The position numbers and the translations under genes are program-made. The notes under the pieces are model-generated. The model was not told the DNA's origin. It saw nothing but the letters and a program-made list of their open reading frames with translations, and did no database searches. 17,700 nt of DNA from CAISOG01 sp044375625 (GTDB taxonomy: Bacteria; Pseudomonadota; Alphaproteobacteria; CAISOG01), in contig JBILMH010000037.1 of assembly GCA_044375625.1 (NCBI GenBank), forward strand, positions 1-17,700, in the 5' to 3' direction. How positions within the stretch are numbered: the first letter of the stretch is position 1; each line of letters begins with the position of its first letter. Below are positions 1-7,539 of the stretch, piece by piece.

Positions 1-1
1 A

Positions 2-127
2 TTTAATGGTGTACCAAAGACACATTTTGAGCTATTTTTAAAGGAGTGCGAATGGCGTTTTAACAACCCATCGCCAAAGTCACAATTAGATAAGCTAAAA
101 CAATTGGTTATTGGACGCTTAACATAG
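2..127 (+). CDS. IS1595-family transposase, C-terminal fragment (5' end outside window)
   Basis: The reading frame is open from the window edge to TAG at 125-127 and gives the last 41 residues of a transposase. It contains the segment FNGVPK followed by LFLKECEWRFN. The LKECEWRFN-type motif near the C-terminus is characteristic of IS1595-family DDE transposases of the ISXO2/IS1016 kind, which cut and rejoin DNA at the IS ends. The catalytic residues lie upstream and are not visible. The stop codon overlaps the inner edge of the inverted repeat, as is usual in compact IS elements. Whether the full gene is intact cannot be told from this window. Confidence 0.75.
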   Translation, partial: FNGVPKTHFELFLKECEWRFNNPSPKSQLDKLKQLVIGRLT

Positions 128-144
128 TTATCTGGTACAGCCCC
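125..144. repeat. Terminal inverted repeat of the IS (right end)
   Basis: TAGTTATCTGGTACAGCCCC, whose complement begins GGGGCTGTACC. It abuts the transposase stop and marks the likely outer IS boundary at 144. The partner repeat is outside the window. Confidence 0.65.
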
Positions 145-328
145 TAGATTTATCGAGATTTTCCCCCAACCACGCCTCTTGTTTGGGGGTTAACGCCCCC
201 TGAATCACTGTGGTTCGACCATTATTGGTTGTATAGCTTTCACCTGCCTGTAATGCCATCTCACCCAATTCCTTCTTTTGATTGTTAACGTCTTGGCCTA
301 GCCCCATCAAAGTCGATTTGCGATGCAA
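145..328 (-). pseudogene. Unrecognised reading frame interrupted by the IS
   Basis: A minus-strand frame runs from TTG at 328 (or the internal ATG at 307) toward the IS and stops at 128, where TAA comes from the inverted repeat. Residues beyond the IS boundary (RGCTR) are IS-derived. The remaining roughly 60 residues are hydrophilic and Gln/Gly-rich, with segments such as KKELGEMALQAGE and ALTPKQEAWLGENL. No family is recognised. No good Shine-Dalgarno sequence is seen before either start, so this may be the 5' piece of a gene broken by the IS or simply an open frame. The frame is open back to a stop at 359-361. Confidence 0.3.
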
Positions 329-587
329 AATAACCCTAAAAAATCTATGGCTAGCAAATTACAATCATGAATAATCTGTTAAATGGATAAAGTCAACGGC
401 ATTTTTTATACAAATGTTTTGTAGGCTATGGAAATGGTTGCAAAGCCCTGCGCCCTACTGCTCTTACGTCTGCCTGGGTCTTTATCCGAACGATCCCCAC
501 CCCACACCCCCAGTCGTGGAAAAATGGAGACACCCTCTTGCAAAGAAGGGTTGCTAAAGATACTAACAATAACTGGCCAGTTGTTGC
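329..587. other. Intergenic region upstream of tRNA-Leu
   Basis: No convincing gene is seen in these 259 bases. The left half is AT-rich and carries a small perfect inverted repeat (TACAAA, 3-base loop, TTTGTA) near 410-424. The right half is GC-richer and holds the probable tRNA promoter. Open frames crossing this region also read through the tRNA and are not credible. Confidence 0.5.
538..566 (+). promoter_or_regulatory. Candidate sigma-70-type promoter for tRNA-Leu
   Basis: TTGCAA at 538-543 and TACTAA at 561-566 are separated by 17 bases. This predicts a start near 573, about 15 bases before the mature tRNA. The hexamers are imperfect, so the call rests on spacing and position. There is no clear terminator between the tRNA and tig, so this promoter may also feed tig. 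Confidence 0.4.
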
Positions 588-672
<85 letters not shown>

Positions 673-731
673 CCTTAGTCGTCATGATGTTTTATAACCA
701 ATTGTTTTGTATCTAAAAAAGGATTTCTTTC

Positions 732-2138
732 ATGCAAGTTCAAACCATTGCCACCGAAGGGCTAACCCACCAATTTAAGGTGACCGTGCCAGCGGCAACT
801 GTTGAGGCGGCAGTGGCTGAGCGTCTGCAAATCATTGGCAAGCGCGCCAAGCTGAAAGGATTTCGTGCCGGCAAAGTGCCGCTGAAGGTTTTGCAGCAGC
901 ATTATGGTGAGGAAGCGCGGCAGGAGGCGTTGCAACGGCTGTTGGATACCCAAAGCCAAAGCGTGTTGAATGAGCGCAGCCTGCGCGCGGTTGGTCGCCC
1001 CAAGGTGGCCGAAATCACCTTTAATCAGGGGGAAGGGTTGGAATATGGCCTGACCGTTGAGGTTTGGCCAACCATCACCATGCCAGAATGGGCAAAAATC
1101 AGCGTGGAGAAATGGGTGGCGGCCGCCGATGATGACAGCGTGCAAATTGCCCTAACCCAGCTGGCTGAGCGTTTTTGTTCCACCAAGCCTTCGGACAAAA
1201 AAGTGACCGAGCAGGGCGACACCGTCAGCATGAAGTTTGTTGGCAAAAAGGATGGCGTGCCCTTTGATGGCGGCACGGCCGATGATTTCCAGTTGGAAAT
1301 CGGATCCAACCGCCTGATCCCAGGCTTTGAGGATCAGTTGATTGGCCACAGCGTGGGCGAAACCTTTTCCTTTCCAATTACCTTTCCCGACAACTACCCC
1401 ACCGCATCGCTGGCCGGGGTAGAGGTGGAGTTTGAAATCACCCTGAAAGCCATCATGGAATTTGCCAACGCCGAAATTGACGATGAATTGGCGGCGCAGG
1501 CAGGTTTTGACAATCTGGAGGAGCTGAAGGGATTGTTGCGTCAACAATTGACCTTTCAATTCGCCCAGGCTGGCCGTACCCGTCTGAAAAAAGATTTGTT
1601 TGATCAGTTGGATAAGGTCTGCGACTTCGCCCTTCCCACCGTGTTGGTGGAGCAGGAGTTGGCCGTGCTGAAACAGCAGTTTGAGGCCGAATACGCCAAC
1701 GCTGGCGAAGAAAAGCCTGATGACCAGGAAATTCAACAGCTGGCGGAACGGCGGGTCAAACTGGGCATGTTGCTGTCAGAGCTTACCCGTCAGCAGGGCA
1801 TTCATTTGACGCAGGAAGATATGCGGCAGATTTTGACCTCTGAGGCTGCCCGTTATCCTGGCCAAGCCGAAAAGGTTATTGCCTTTTATCAAAGGAATCC
1901 TGAGCAATTGCAACGCCTGACAGCGCCACTGTTAGAGGATAAGGCGGTCGATTACATTATCACTCAGGCTAAGGTGACGGAAAAACAGGTTAGCCGTGAT
2001 GAGCTGTTCGCCGATCAGGAAAATGCCACCCTTGGCGATGTGCTGTTGGCCACCGCGCCGACCACGACGGCGATTGCCGATGATTCTGCGGTTGACCATG
2101 ACGCGCATACATGCAACGATCCAACCCACAACCACTGA
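732..2138 (+). CDS. tig: Trigger factor, ribosome-associated chaperone and prolyl isomerase
   Basis: A 468-residue trigger factor that binds the ribosomal exit tunnel and shields nascent chains. The N-terminal ribosome-binding domain carries the signature GFRAGKVP at about residues 43-50. An FKBP-type prolyl isomerase domain follows at about 159-240 (EQGDTVSMKFVGKKDG, then LIPGFEDQLIG). The rest is the helical C-terminal chaperone domain. AAGGA at 719-723 stands eight bases before the ATG. The protein is somewhat longer than the usual 430-450 residues because of a tail ending HDAHTCNDPTHNH, rich in His, Asp and Cys, which may bind metal (inference). The 54-base gap to clpP has no terminator, so the two are probably cotranscribed. 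Confidence 0.97.
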   Translation: MQVQTIATEGLTHQFKVTVPAATVEAAVAERLQIIGKRAKLKGFRAGKVPLKVLQQHYGEEARQEALQRLLDTQSQSVLNERSLRAVGRPKVAEITFNQGEGLEYGLTVEVWPTITMPEWAKISVEKWVAAADDDSVQIALTQLAERFCSTKPSDKKVTEQGDTVSMKFVGKKDGVPFDGGTADDFQLEIGSNRLIPGFEDQLIGHSVGETFSFPITFPDNYPTASLAGVEVEFEITLKAIMEFANAEIDDELAAQAGFDNLEELKGLLRQQLTFQFAQAGRTRLKKDLFDQLDKVCDFALPTVLVEQELAVLKQQFEAEYANAGEEKPDDQEIQQLAERRVKLGMLLSELTRQQGIHLTQEDMRQILTSEAARYPGQAEKVIAFYQRNPEQLQRLTAPLLEDKAVDYIITQAKVTEKQVSRDELFADQENATLGDVLLATAPTTTAIADDSAVDHDAHTCNDPTHNH

Positions 2139-2192
2139 CGTTCGTCAATTTCTCTTTTTCGTTTCATTCCCGGTTAAAGGCTAAGGAATACC

Positions 2193-2849
2193 ATGAACCT
2201 GATTGATACTCATATGAGCTCTCTCATCCCCATAGTTATTGAGCAAACAGCGCGGGGGGAGCGGTCTTTTGATATCTATTCCCGCCTGTTAAAAGAGCGC
2301 ATCATCTTTTTGGTGGGGCCAGTCAATGACGCGGTGTCATCCGTGGTGTGTGCCCAGCTGTTGTTTTTGGAATCTGAGAATCCTAACAAGGAAATCTTTT
2401 TCTACATCAATTCGCCGGGTGGGGTTGTGACCTCTGGTCTGGCCATCTATGACACCATGCAATACATCAAATGCCCTGTGGCGACGGTGTGCATGGGGCA
2501 GGCTTGCAGCATGGGATCCCTGCTGCTGACCGCGGGTGAAAAGGGCAAACGCTTCGCTCTGCCCAATGCGCGGATTATGATTCACCAGCCTTCGGGCGGG
2601 GCGCAGGGGCAGGCGACCGATATTGAAATTCAGGCGCGCGAAATCCTGCTGCTGCGCGAAAGATTGACCCAGATTTATGTTGATCATACGGGGCAAAAAT
2701 TCGATGTGGTGTCGCAGGCGTTGGAGCGTGACAAATTCATGTCGCCTACCGAGGCGTTGAAATTTGGCCTGATTGACGAGGTTATTGCCAAACGCCCTGA
2801 CGCGCAGACCCCTGCACCAAAGGCGGCAACCAAAGACAAAAAGGCTTAG
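2193..2849 (+). CDS. clpP: ATP-dependent Clp protease proteolytic subunit ClpP
   Basis: A 218-residue serine peptidase that forms the tetradecameric chamber fed by ClpX or ClpA. The catalytic triad is visible: Ser106 in GQACSMGSLL, His131 in MIHQPSGG and Asp180 in LERDKFMSP. Their spacing (25 and 49 residues) equals that of the E. coli enzyme. The oxyanion-side motif INSPGG is at 72-77. The N-terminus MNLIDTHMSSLIPIVIEQT is typical of the family, whose first residues are removed by self-cleavage. AAGGA at 2183-2187 supports the start at 2193. Cys105 stands where Ala is common, without touching the triad. It follows tig by 54 bases and precedes clpX by 168. Confidence 0.98.
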   Translation: MNLIDTHMSSLIPIVIEQTARGERSFDIYSRLLKERIIFLVGPVNDAVSSVVCAQLLFLESENPNKEIFFYINSPGGVVTSGLAIYDTMQYIKCPVATVCMGQACSMGSLLLTAGEKGKRFALPNARIMIHQPSGGAQGQATDIEIQAREILLLRERLTQIYVDHTGQKFDVVSQALERDKFMSPTEALKFGLIDEVIAKRPDAQTPAPKAATKDKKA

Positions 2850-2874
2850 GCTAAGGGGAGGGGCTGCAAAATAT

Positions 2875-2902
2875 CTTGTTGCGGTGCATCGCTGGCTCAT
2901 TT
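2875..2902 (+). promoter_or_regulatory. Candidate heat-shock (sigma-32 type) promoter for clpX
   Basis: CTTGTTG at 2875-2881 and GCTCATTT at 2895-2902 are separated by 13 bases, resembling the sigma-32 pattern CTTGAAA, 13-14 bases, CCCCATNT. Six of eight bases match in the -10 element but only four of seven in the -35. The position, in the gap before a heat-shock protease gene, is apt. The evidence is weak by sequence alone. Confidence 0.25.
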
Positions 2903-2905
2903 TCT

Positions 2906-2920
2906 TTAACCTTTTCTTAA
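2906..2920. promoter_or_regulatory. Perfect TTAA-N7-TTAA site, candidate CtrA box upstream of clpX
   Basis: TTAACCTTTTCTTAA matches the alphaproteobacterial CtrA consensus TTAA-N7-TTAA exactly. It sits 97 bases upstream of the clpX start codon in a 168-base intergenic region. A weak promoter-like pair, TTGATT at 2939-2944 and CTAACA at 2962-2967 with 17-base spacing, lies just downstream, so a bound regulator would sit directly upstream of it. That CtrA exists in this organism is inferred, not seen. Confidence 0.4.
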
Positions 2921-3017
2921 TAAGAAGGGGGGCTAGAATTGATTAGAACTAGCGGGCTTTGCTAACAAAAATTAGGCAATTTTCGGGTTAGATTCACAGG
3001 AATAAAAGGAGGCCACC

Positions 3018-4292
3018 ATGGCCAAAGCTGGTAGCACGGATAACAAAAACACGCTGTTTTGCTCGTTTTGCGGCAAAAGCCAGCATGAGGTCAAAAAGCT
3101 GATTGCTGGGCCAACCGTGTTTATTTGTGATGAATGCGTCGATCTGTGTAACGATATTATCCGTGAGGAAAATCGCACCACCACGGGCAAAGCGCGGGAG
3201 GGGATTCCTAGCCCTCTGGAAATTAAGGGCACCTTGGATGACTATGTCATTGGCCAGGATCATGCCAAAAAAGTTCTGTCGGTCGCGGTGCACAACCACT
3301 ACAAACGGATTGCGCAGAATGCTAAGGGCAGCGATGTGGAGCTGGCCAAGTCGAATATCCTGCTGATTGGGCCAACCGGTAGCGGTAAAACCCTGTTGGC
3401 GCAAACCCTGGCGCGCATTTTGGATGTGCCCTTTACGATGTCGGATGCCACCACCCTGACCGAGGCTGGTTATGTTGGTGAGGATGTTGAGAATATCATC
3501 CTGAAACTGTTGCAGGCCTCAGACTACAATGTTGAGCGGGCTCAACGCGGTATCGTTTATATTGACGAAATCGACAAAATTTCGCGCAAATCCGATAACC
3601 CCTCCATCACCCGCGATGTGTCGGGCGAAGGGGTGCAGCAGGCCTTGTTGAAAATTATGGAGGGAACCATTGCCTCGGTTCCGCCGCAGGGGGGGCGCAA
3701 GCATCCGCAGCAGGAGTTTTTGCAGGTTGATACCACCAACATTCTGTTCATTTGTGGCGGAGCGTTTGCGGGGCTGGAGAAAATCATTTCTCAACGCAGC
3801 AAGGGCAGCTCGATTGGGTTTGGCGCCACGGTGCAATCGCCTGAGGATCGCCGCGTCGGTGAAGTCCTGCGGCAGGTCGAGCCTGAAGATCTGTTGAAAT
3901 ACGGTTTGATTCCAGAATTTGTGGGTCGTCTGCCCGTGATTGCCACCCTGCAAGATTTGGATGAGCGGGCATTGGTGGATGTGCTGACCAAGCCGAAAAA
4001 CGCCCTGGTGAAGCAGTACCAAAAGCTGTTCGATATGGAATCGGTCAATCTGGAATTCTCCGACGATGCCTTGTTGGCGGTGGCGGAGAAGGCGATTGCT
4101 CGCCGAACGGGCGCGCGGGGTTTGCGCTCCATTCTGGAAGGTTTGCTGTTGGATTCAATGTTCGATTTGCCATCCGAAAAGAATTTGGAAAAAGTTCATA
4201 TCAGCCGTGAGGTGGTCAGTGAAGGGGCAAAACCCCTGCATGTCCTGGCCAAACGCGCGGCGGGTGAGCCGGCGCAGCCATCAGCTTCCTAA
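3018..4292 (+). CDS. clpX: ATP-dependent Clp protease ATP-binding subunit ClpX
   Basis: A 424-residue AAA+ unfoldase that recognises substrates and threads them into ClpP. The N-terminal zinc-binding domain has Cys15, Cys18, Cys37 and Cys40 (CSFC and CDEC). Walker A GPTGSGKT is at 118-125. The pore-loop motif GYVGED and Walker B VYIDEIDKI follow. The IGF loop that docks on ClpP is seen in SSIGFGA, and the sensor-2 region contains RRTGARGLRS. Length equals the family norm. The start is set by a full Shine-Dalgarno AAGGAGG at 3006-3012, five bases before the ATG. A 168-base gap from clpP, with candidate promoter and CtrA sites, suggests separate control. In Caulobacter, ClpXP degrades CtrA. Confidence 0.98.
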   Translation: MAKAGSTDNKNTLFCSFCGKSQHEVKKLIAGPTVFICDECVDLCNDIIREENRTTTGKAREGIPSPLEIKGTLDDYVIGQDHAKKVLSVAVHNHYKRIAQNAKGSDVELAKSNILLIGPTGSGKTLLAQTLARILDVPFTMSDATTLTEAGYVGEDVENIILKLLQASDYNVERAQRGIVYIDEIDKISRKSDNPSITRDVSGEGVQQALLKIMEGTIASVPPQGGRKHPQQEFLQVDTTNILFICGGAFAGLEKIISQRSKGSSIGFGATVQSPEDRRVGEVLRQVEPEDLLKYGLIPEFVGRLPVIATLQDLDERALVDVLTKPKNALVKQYQKLFDMESVNLEFSDDALLAVAEKAIARRTGARGLRSILEGLLLDSMFDLPSEKNLEKVHISREVVSEGAKPLHVLAKRAAGEPAQPSAS

Positions 4293-4332
4293 GGCTTTTG
4301 GTGTCCCGCTTCTGAAGTAGGGCGCTGCAAGG

Positions 4333-4362
4333 GTTGAAAGTTCGCTGTTCGCTACCTATCTG
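4333..4362 (+). promoter_or_regulatory. Candidate lon promoter (sigma-70 or sigma-32)
   Basis: TTGAAA at 4334-4339 and TATCTG at 4357-4362 are separated by 17 bases, a good sigma-70 match. The same bases read as GTTGAAAG and CCTATCT resemble an alphaproteobacterial RpoH promoter. lon is a heat-shock gene in many bacteria, so either reading is sensible. It lies about 60 bases upstream of the lon start, in the 130-base gap after clpX. Confidence 0.45.
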
Positions 4363-4411
4363 GATTGGTATAGACTGGCAGGGGGGTGTTTTCCCTAAAG
4401 TTGGTAATTGC

Positions 4412-4416
4412 AGGAG
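4412..4416 (+). promoter_or_regulatory. Ribosome binding site that fixes the lon start
   Basis: AGGAG lies six bases before the ATG at 4423. The alternative upstream TTG at 4408 would overlap this site and has no Shine-Dalgarno sequence of its own, so 4423 is the preferred start. Confidence 0.7.
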
Positions 4417-4422
4417 AAAACC

Positions 4423-6861
4423 ATGACTGAAATGCTAGAAGCCGTAGATTTTACCTCCCTGTATCCGGTTTTGCCGCTCCGCGATATCGTGGTGTTCCCG
4501 CACATGATTGTGCCGCTTTTCGTTGGCCGCGAAAAATCGATACGCGCCCTGGATGAGGTGGTGCGTGACAACCAAAAAATCCTGCTGGTCACCCAAAAGG
4601 ACGCCAAGGATGATGAGCCGCAGGTCAACAACATTTATCGCGTTGGCACGCTTGGCACGGTACTGCAACTGCTGAAGCTGCCCGATGGCACGGTTAAAGT
4701 GTTGGTTGAGGGTGGCCCGCGGGTGCGCGTTCTGGAAATTTTTGAGGAGGATCCGTACTACAAGGCACGGGTGGCCGCCTTTCACGAAACCGGTGAGGAG
4801 CATGGCGATCTGCAACCCCTGTGTCGGGCGGTGGTTGCCCAGTTTGAACAATATATCAAGCTGAACAAAAAAGTGCCGCCAGAGGTGTTGACCAGTGTTA
4901 ATCAGATTGAGGATGCGGCGCAGCTGTCGGACACCGTTGCCTCCTACCTGACCCTGAAAATTCCTGATAAGCAGGATTTGTTGGAAATTGCCACGGTGCA
5001 AGATCGCCTGGAAAAAGTCTTTGCCCTGATGGAGGGGGAGATTGGTGTACTGCAGGTCGAGAAACGCATCCGCAGCCGCGTCAAACGCCAGATGGAGAAA
5101 ACCCAGCGCGAGTACTATTTGAATGAACAGCTTAAGGCCATTCAGAAGGAATTGGGCGATGGTGAAGATGGGCGTGATGAAACCGCCGAGCTGGAAAAGA
5201 AAATTGAGACGCTGAAGCTGAGTAAGGAGGCGAAGACCAAATGTCGCGCTGAGCTAAAAAAGCTGAAAAATATGAGTCCGATGTCGGCCGAGGCAACGGT
5301 GGTGCGCAACTATTTGGATTGGATTTTATCGCTGCCCTGGGGCAAGCGTAGCAAGCTGAAGCATGACATTCGCCAAGCCAAGGTGGTGATGGATACCGAT
5401 CATTACGGCCTGGAAAAGGTTAAGGATCGCATTCTGGAGTTCCTGGCGGTTCAGCAACGGGTCGGCAAAATGAAGGGGTCGATCCTGTGTTTGGTGGGCC
5501 CGCCCGGGGTTGGGAAGACCTCTCTCGGCAAATCCATCGCTCAGGCTACGGGGCGTACCTTTGTGCGCTTATCGCTGGGCGGTGTGCGGGATGAGGCGGA
5601 GATTCGGGGGCACCGCCGCACCTACATCGGATCCATGCCGGGCAAAATTGTGCAGTCGATGAAAAAAGCCAAAACCAACAACCCGCTGTTTTTGTTGGAT
5701 GAAATCGATAAGCTGGGTCAGGATTGGCGCGGCGATCCCTCCAGCGCGCTGTTGGAGGTTTTGGATCCCGAACAAAACAACACCTTTAACGATCACTATT
5801 TAGAGGTCGATTACGATCTGTCGGATGTGATGTTTATCGCGACCGCCAACACCCTGAACATGCCGCAACCGCTGTTGGATCGGATGGAGATTATCCGCAT
5901 TCCTGGCTATACCGAGGATGAAAAGCTAGAAATTTCCCGTCGGCACCTGATTCCTAAACAGATGGAGGCGGCTGGTCTGAAGAATGATGAGTTGGTCATT
6001 ACCGACGATGCCATGCGCCAGCTGATTCGTACCTACACGCGTGAGGCGGGGGTGCGGAATTTGGAGCGCGAAATCGCCAATCTGTGCCGCAAATCGGTGA
6101 AGGAGATTTTGGAGAAAGCCAAGAAAAAGGTTGTGGCATCGGCCAAAACCCTCAACAAATACGCGGGCGTTCCCCGTTTTCGCTATGGTGAGGTCGAAAC
6201 AGAGGACAGCGTGGGGGTGACCACGGGCTTAGCCTGGACAGAGGCGGGTGGCGATATTTTGCAGATTGAATCGGTAACGGTTCCTGGCTCTGGCAAGATT
6301 AAATGCACCGGCAAGTTGGGTGAGGTGATGCAGGAGTCGGTCAGCGCGGCCGACAGCTTTGTGCGTTCCCGCAGCGCCCTTTATGGCATTAATCCAAAGT
6401 TGTTTGAAAAACGCGACATCCATGTGCATGTGCCTGAGGGGGCAACGCCGAAGGATGGGCCATCGGCGGGGGTTGCCATTATGATCAGCATCGTTTCGGT
6501 GTTGACGGGCGTGCCGGTGCGGCGCGATGTGGCCATGACGGGGGAGATTACGCTGCGCGGGCGTGTGTTGCCCATTGGTGGGCTGAAGGAAAAGCTGCTG
6601 GCGGCATTGCGGGCGGGTATCAAAACCGTGCTGATCCCGCAGGAGAACGAAAAGGATCTTGAGGAGATTCCCGACAACGTCAAAAAAGGCCTGACCATTA
6701 TTCCGGTGGCAACCGCCGATCAGGCGCTGGCCATAGCCCTGGCCGAGCCGTTGACGCCCGTGGTTTTTCCTCAGGAAGATGAATTTGCGGTAAAGCCCCC
6801 TGCGGTTGGTGCTACCAAACAGGCGGTGGTGGACGGGGCGCAAACCATTCTGCCGCATTAG
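4423..6861 (+). CDS. lon: ATP-dependent protease Lon
   Basis: An 812-residue LonA-type protease that unfolds and degrades damaged and regulatory proteins in the cytoplasm. The N-terminal substrate-binding domain starts at LPLRDIVVFPHMIVPLFVGR. A helical segment follows with REYYLNEQLKAIQKELG. The AAA+ module has Walker A GPPGVGKT at about 361-368 and Walker B LFLLDEIDK. The C-terminal protease domain has the Ser-Lys dyad: Ser681 in DGPSAGVAI and Lys722 in GGLKEKLLAA. Length is normal for LonA. The start at ATG 4423 is chosen over TTG 4408 because AGGAG at 4412-4416 is correctly spaced. The gene probably has its own promoter and ends at the terminator near 6949-6989. Confidence 0.98.
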   Translation: MTEMLEAVDFTSLYPVLPLRDIVVFPHMIVPLFVGREKSIRALDEVVRDNQKILLVTQKDAKDDEPQVNNIYRVGTLGTVLQLLKLPDGTVKVLVEGGPRVRVLEIFEEDPYYKARVAAFHETGEEHGDLQPLCRAVVAQFEQYIKLNKKVPPEVLTSVNQIEDAAQLSDTVASYLTLKIPDKQDLLEIATVQDRLEKVFALMEGEIGVLQVEKRIRSRVKRQMEKTQREYYLNEQLKAIQKELGDGEDGRDETAELEKKIETLKLSKEAKTKCRAELKKLKNMSPMSAEATVVRNYLDWILSLPWGKRSKLKHDIRQAKVVMDTDHYGLEKVKDRILEFLAVQQRVGKMKGSILCLVGPPGVGKTSLGKSIAQATGRTFVRLSLGGVRDEAEIRGHRRTYIGSMPGKIVQSMKKAKTNNPLFLLDEIDKLGQDWRGDPSSALLEVLDPEQNNTFNDHYLEVDYDLSDVMFIATANTLNMPQPLLDRMEIIRIPGYTEDEKLEISRRHLIPKQMEAAGLKNDELVITDDAMRQLIRTYTREAGVRNLEREIANLCRKSVKEILEKAKKKVVASAKTLNKYAGVPRFRYGEVETEDSVGVTTGLAWTEAGGDILQIESVTVPGSGKIKCTGKLGEVMQESVSAADSFVRSRSALYGINPKLFEKRDIHVHVPEGATPKDGPSAGVAIMISIVSVLTGVPVRRDVAMTGEITLRGRVLPIGGLKEKLLAALRAGIKTVLIPQENEKDLEEIPDNVKKGLTIIPVATADQALAIALAEPLTPVVFPQEDEFAVKPPAVGATKQAVVDGAQTILPH

Positions 6862-6948
6862 GTAAGGGGGCGGGCACCCGTGAAATAGGCAGGTAGTGCC
6901 AATATTATTTGCTTTTTCATAAAAAAGGCCGTGCAAATGCCCCCAATT

Positions 6949-6989
6949 GCCTGAGAGGCGCGATTTTTCTAAGGTTTCAGGCTTTTTTT
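6949..6989 (+). terminator. Rho-independent terminator after lon
   Basis: GCCTGAGA at 6949-6956 pairs with TTTCAGGC at 6975-6982 (one G-U pair), leaving an 18-base loop, and seven T residues follow at 6983-6989. The loop is rather long, but the stem and T-run are correctly placed 88 bases after the lon stop. Confidence 0.55.
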
Positions 6990-6993
6990 GCTT

Positions 6994-7020
6994 TTGTCAC
7001 GCCCGCAATCATGGTAAAAC
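6994..7020 (+). promoter_or_regulatory. Weak candidate promoter for the HU gene
   Basis: TTGTCA at 6994-6999 and TAAAAC at 7015-7020 have a 15-base spacer, shorter than ideal. It follows the lon terminator and precedes the HU start by about 60 bases. A separate promoter is expected because a terminator lies between lon and the HU gene. Confidence 0.25.
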
Positions 7021-7080
7021 CAAGGCAGCCTAGACATTCCGTATAGGCAACCCAACTGTTATCGTTGAAAGGGTAAGATA

Positions 7081-7356
7081 GTGAACAAAAGTGATCTAAT
7101 CGCTCAAGTTGCCGAAAAAACCGGTGTTTCCAAAACCGAAACTGGCAAAATTGTTGATTGCGTTCTGGAATGTGTTGAAGGCGCATTGAAATCAGGTGAC
7201 GAAGTTCGCCTGATTGGCTTTGGTACCTTCACGGTTGCCGATCGTGCCGCCAAAGAAGGCCGCAACCCTCAAACCGGTGCGAAAATCAACATTCCAGCGT
7301 CCAAATTGCCTAAATTTAAGCCTCACACCGCATTGAAAGATGCAGTGGCCAGCTAG
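7081..7356 (+). CDS. hupB: HU family DNA-binding protein
   Basis: A 91-residue histone-like protein that bends and compacts DNA as a dimer. The whole family pattern is present: MNKSDLIAQVAEKTGVSKTE in the N-terminal helices, GFGTFTV in the saddle, and the DNA-binding beta arm GRNPQTGAKINIPASKLPKF with the conserved proline of the NIPAS segment (as INIPAS). The start is GTG at 7081, supported by AAAGGG at 7068-7073 seven bases upstream; no in-frame ATG lies nearby. Its place directly after lon is the usual one in alphaproteobacteria. A terminator-like hairpin follows the gene. Confidence 0.97.
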   Translation: MNKSDLIAQVAEKTGVSKTETGKIVDCVLECVEGALKSGDEVRLIGFGTFTVADRAAKEGRNPQTGAKINIPASKLPKFKPHTALKDAVAS

Positions 7357-7390
7357 AAGCGTTTTCGTTTTAGGTTGCTGATACAGGATT

Positions 7391-7447
7391 GGCCAGGGGG
7401 ATTGCGGTTGCAAGCTCTCTGGCCATGACTTTTTTTTGCAGGCGGGC
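7391..7447 (+). terminator. Probable terminator after the HU gene
   Basis: GGCCAG at 7391-7396 pairs with CTGGCC at 7429-7434, extended inward by G-T and G-C pairs. Eight T residues follow at 7440-7447. The loop is long and five bases separate stem and T-run, so efficiency is uncertain. Confidence 0.4.
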
Positions 7448-7465
7448 TGGCACGGTATAATCGCC

Positions 7466-7471
7466 GTAACG
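7466..7471 (+). promoter_or_regulatory. Perfect -10 element, candidate tRNA-Val promoter
   Basis: TATAAT at 7466-7471 lies 68 bases upstream of the tRNA. The -35 position at 17-base spacing (7443-7448) is only TTTTTG, part of the preceding T-run. The -10 is exact, but the -35 is poor. Confidence 0.4.
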
Positions 7472-7539
7472 CTTGATTTGCTGTGGCATTTGTGCGAACA
7501 CCATAGCATAAGCCGTTAAAATCGAGCATGAACAACAAT

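Larger units (their letters stand above)
1..144 (+). mobile_element. Right end of an IS1595-family insertion sequence
   Basis: The window opens inside an insertion sequence. The last 41 codons of its transposase are followed directly by a terminal inverted repeat at 125-144, which read outward-in on the minus strand is GGGGCTGTACCAGATAACTA. A GGGGCTGT start is typical of IS1016/ISXO2-like members of the IS1595 family. The left end lies outside the window, so neither the matching repeat nor the target duplication (8 bp in this family, expected at 145-152) can be checked. The family call rests on transposase motif and terminus together. Confidence 0.75.

Noticed and set aside
529..552. Imperfect hairpin ACCCTCTT/AAGAAGGGT before tRNA-Leu
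   Set aside because: It is bulged, has no T-run, and overlaps the probable promoter; there is no gene upstream for it to terminate.
2908..2931. Hairpin between clpP and clpX as a terminator
   Set aside because: The stem around CCTTTTC and GAAGGGG relies on G-U pairs and has no T-run after it; the AT-rich symmetry is better explained by the TTAA-N7-TTAA site.
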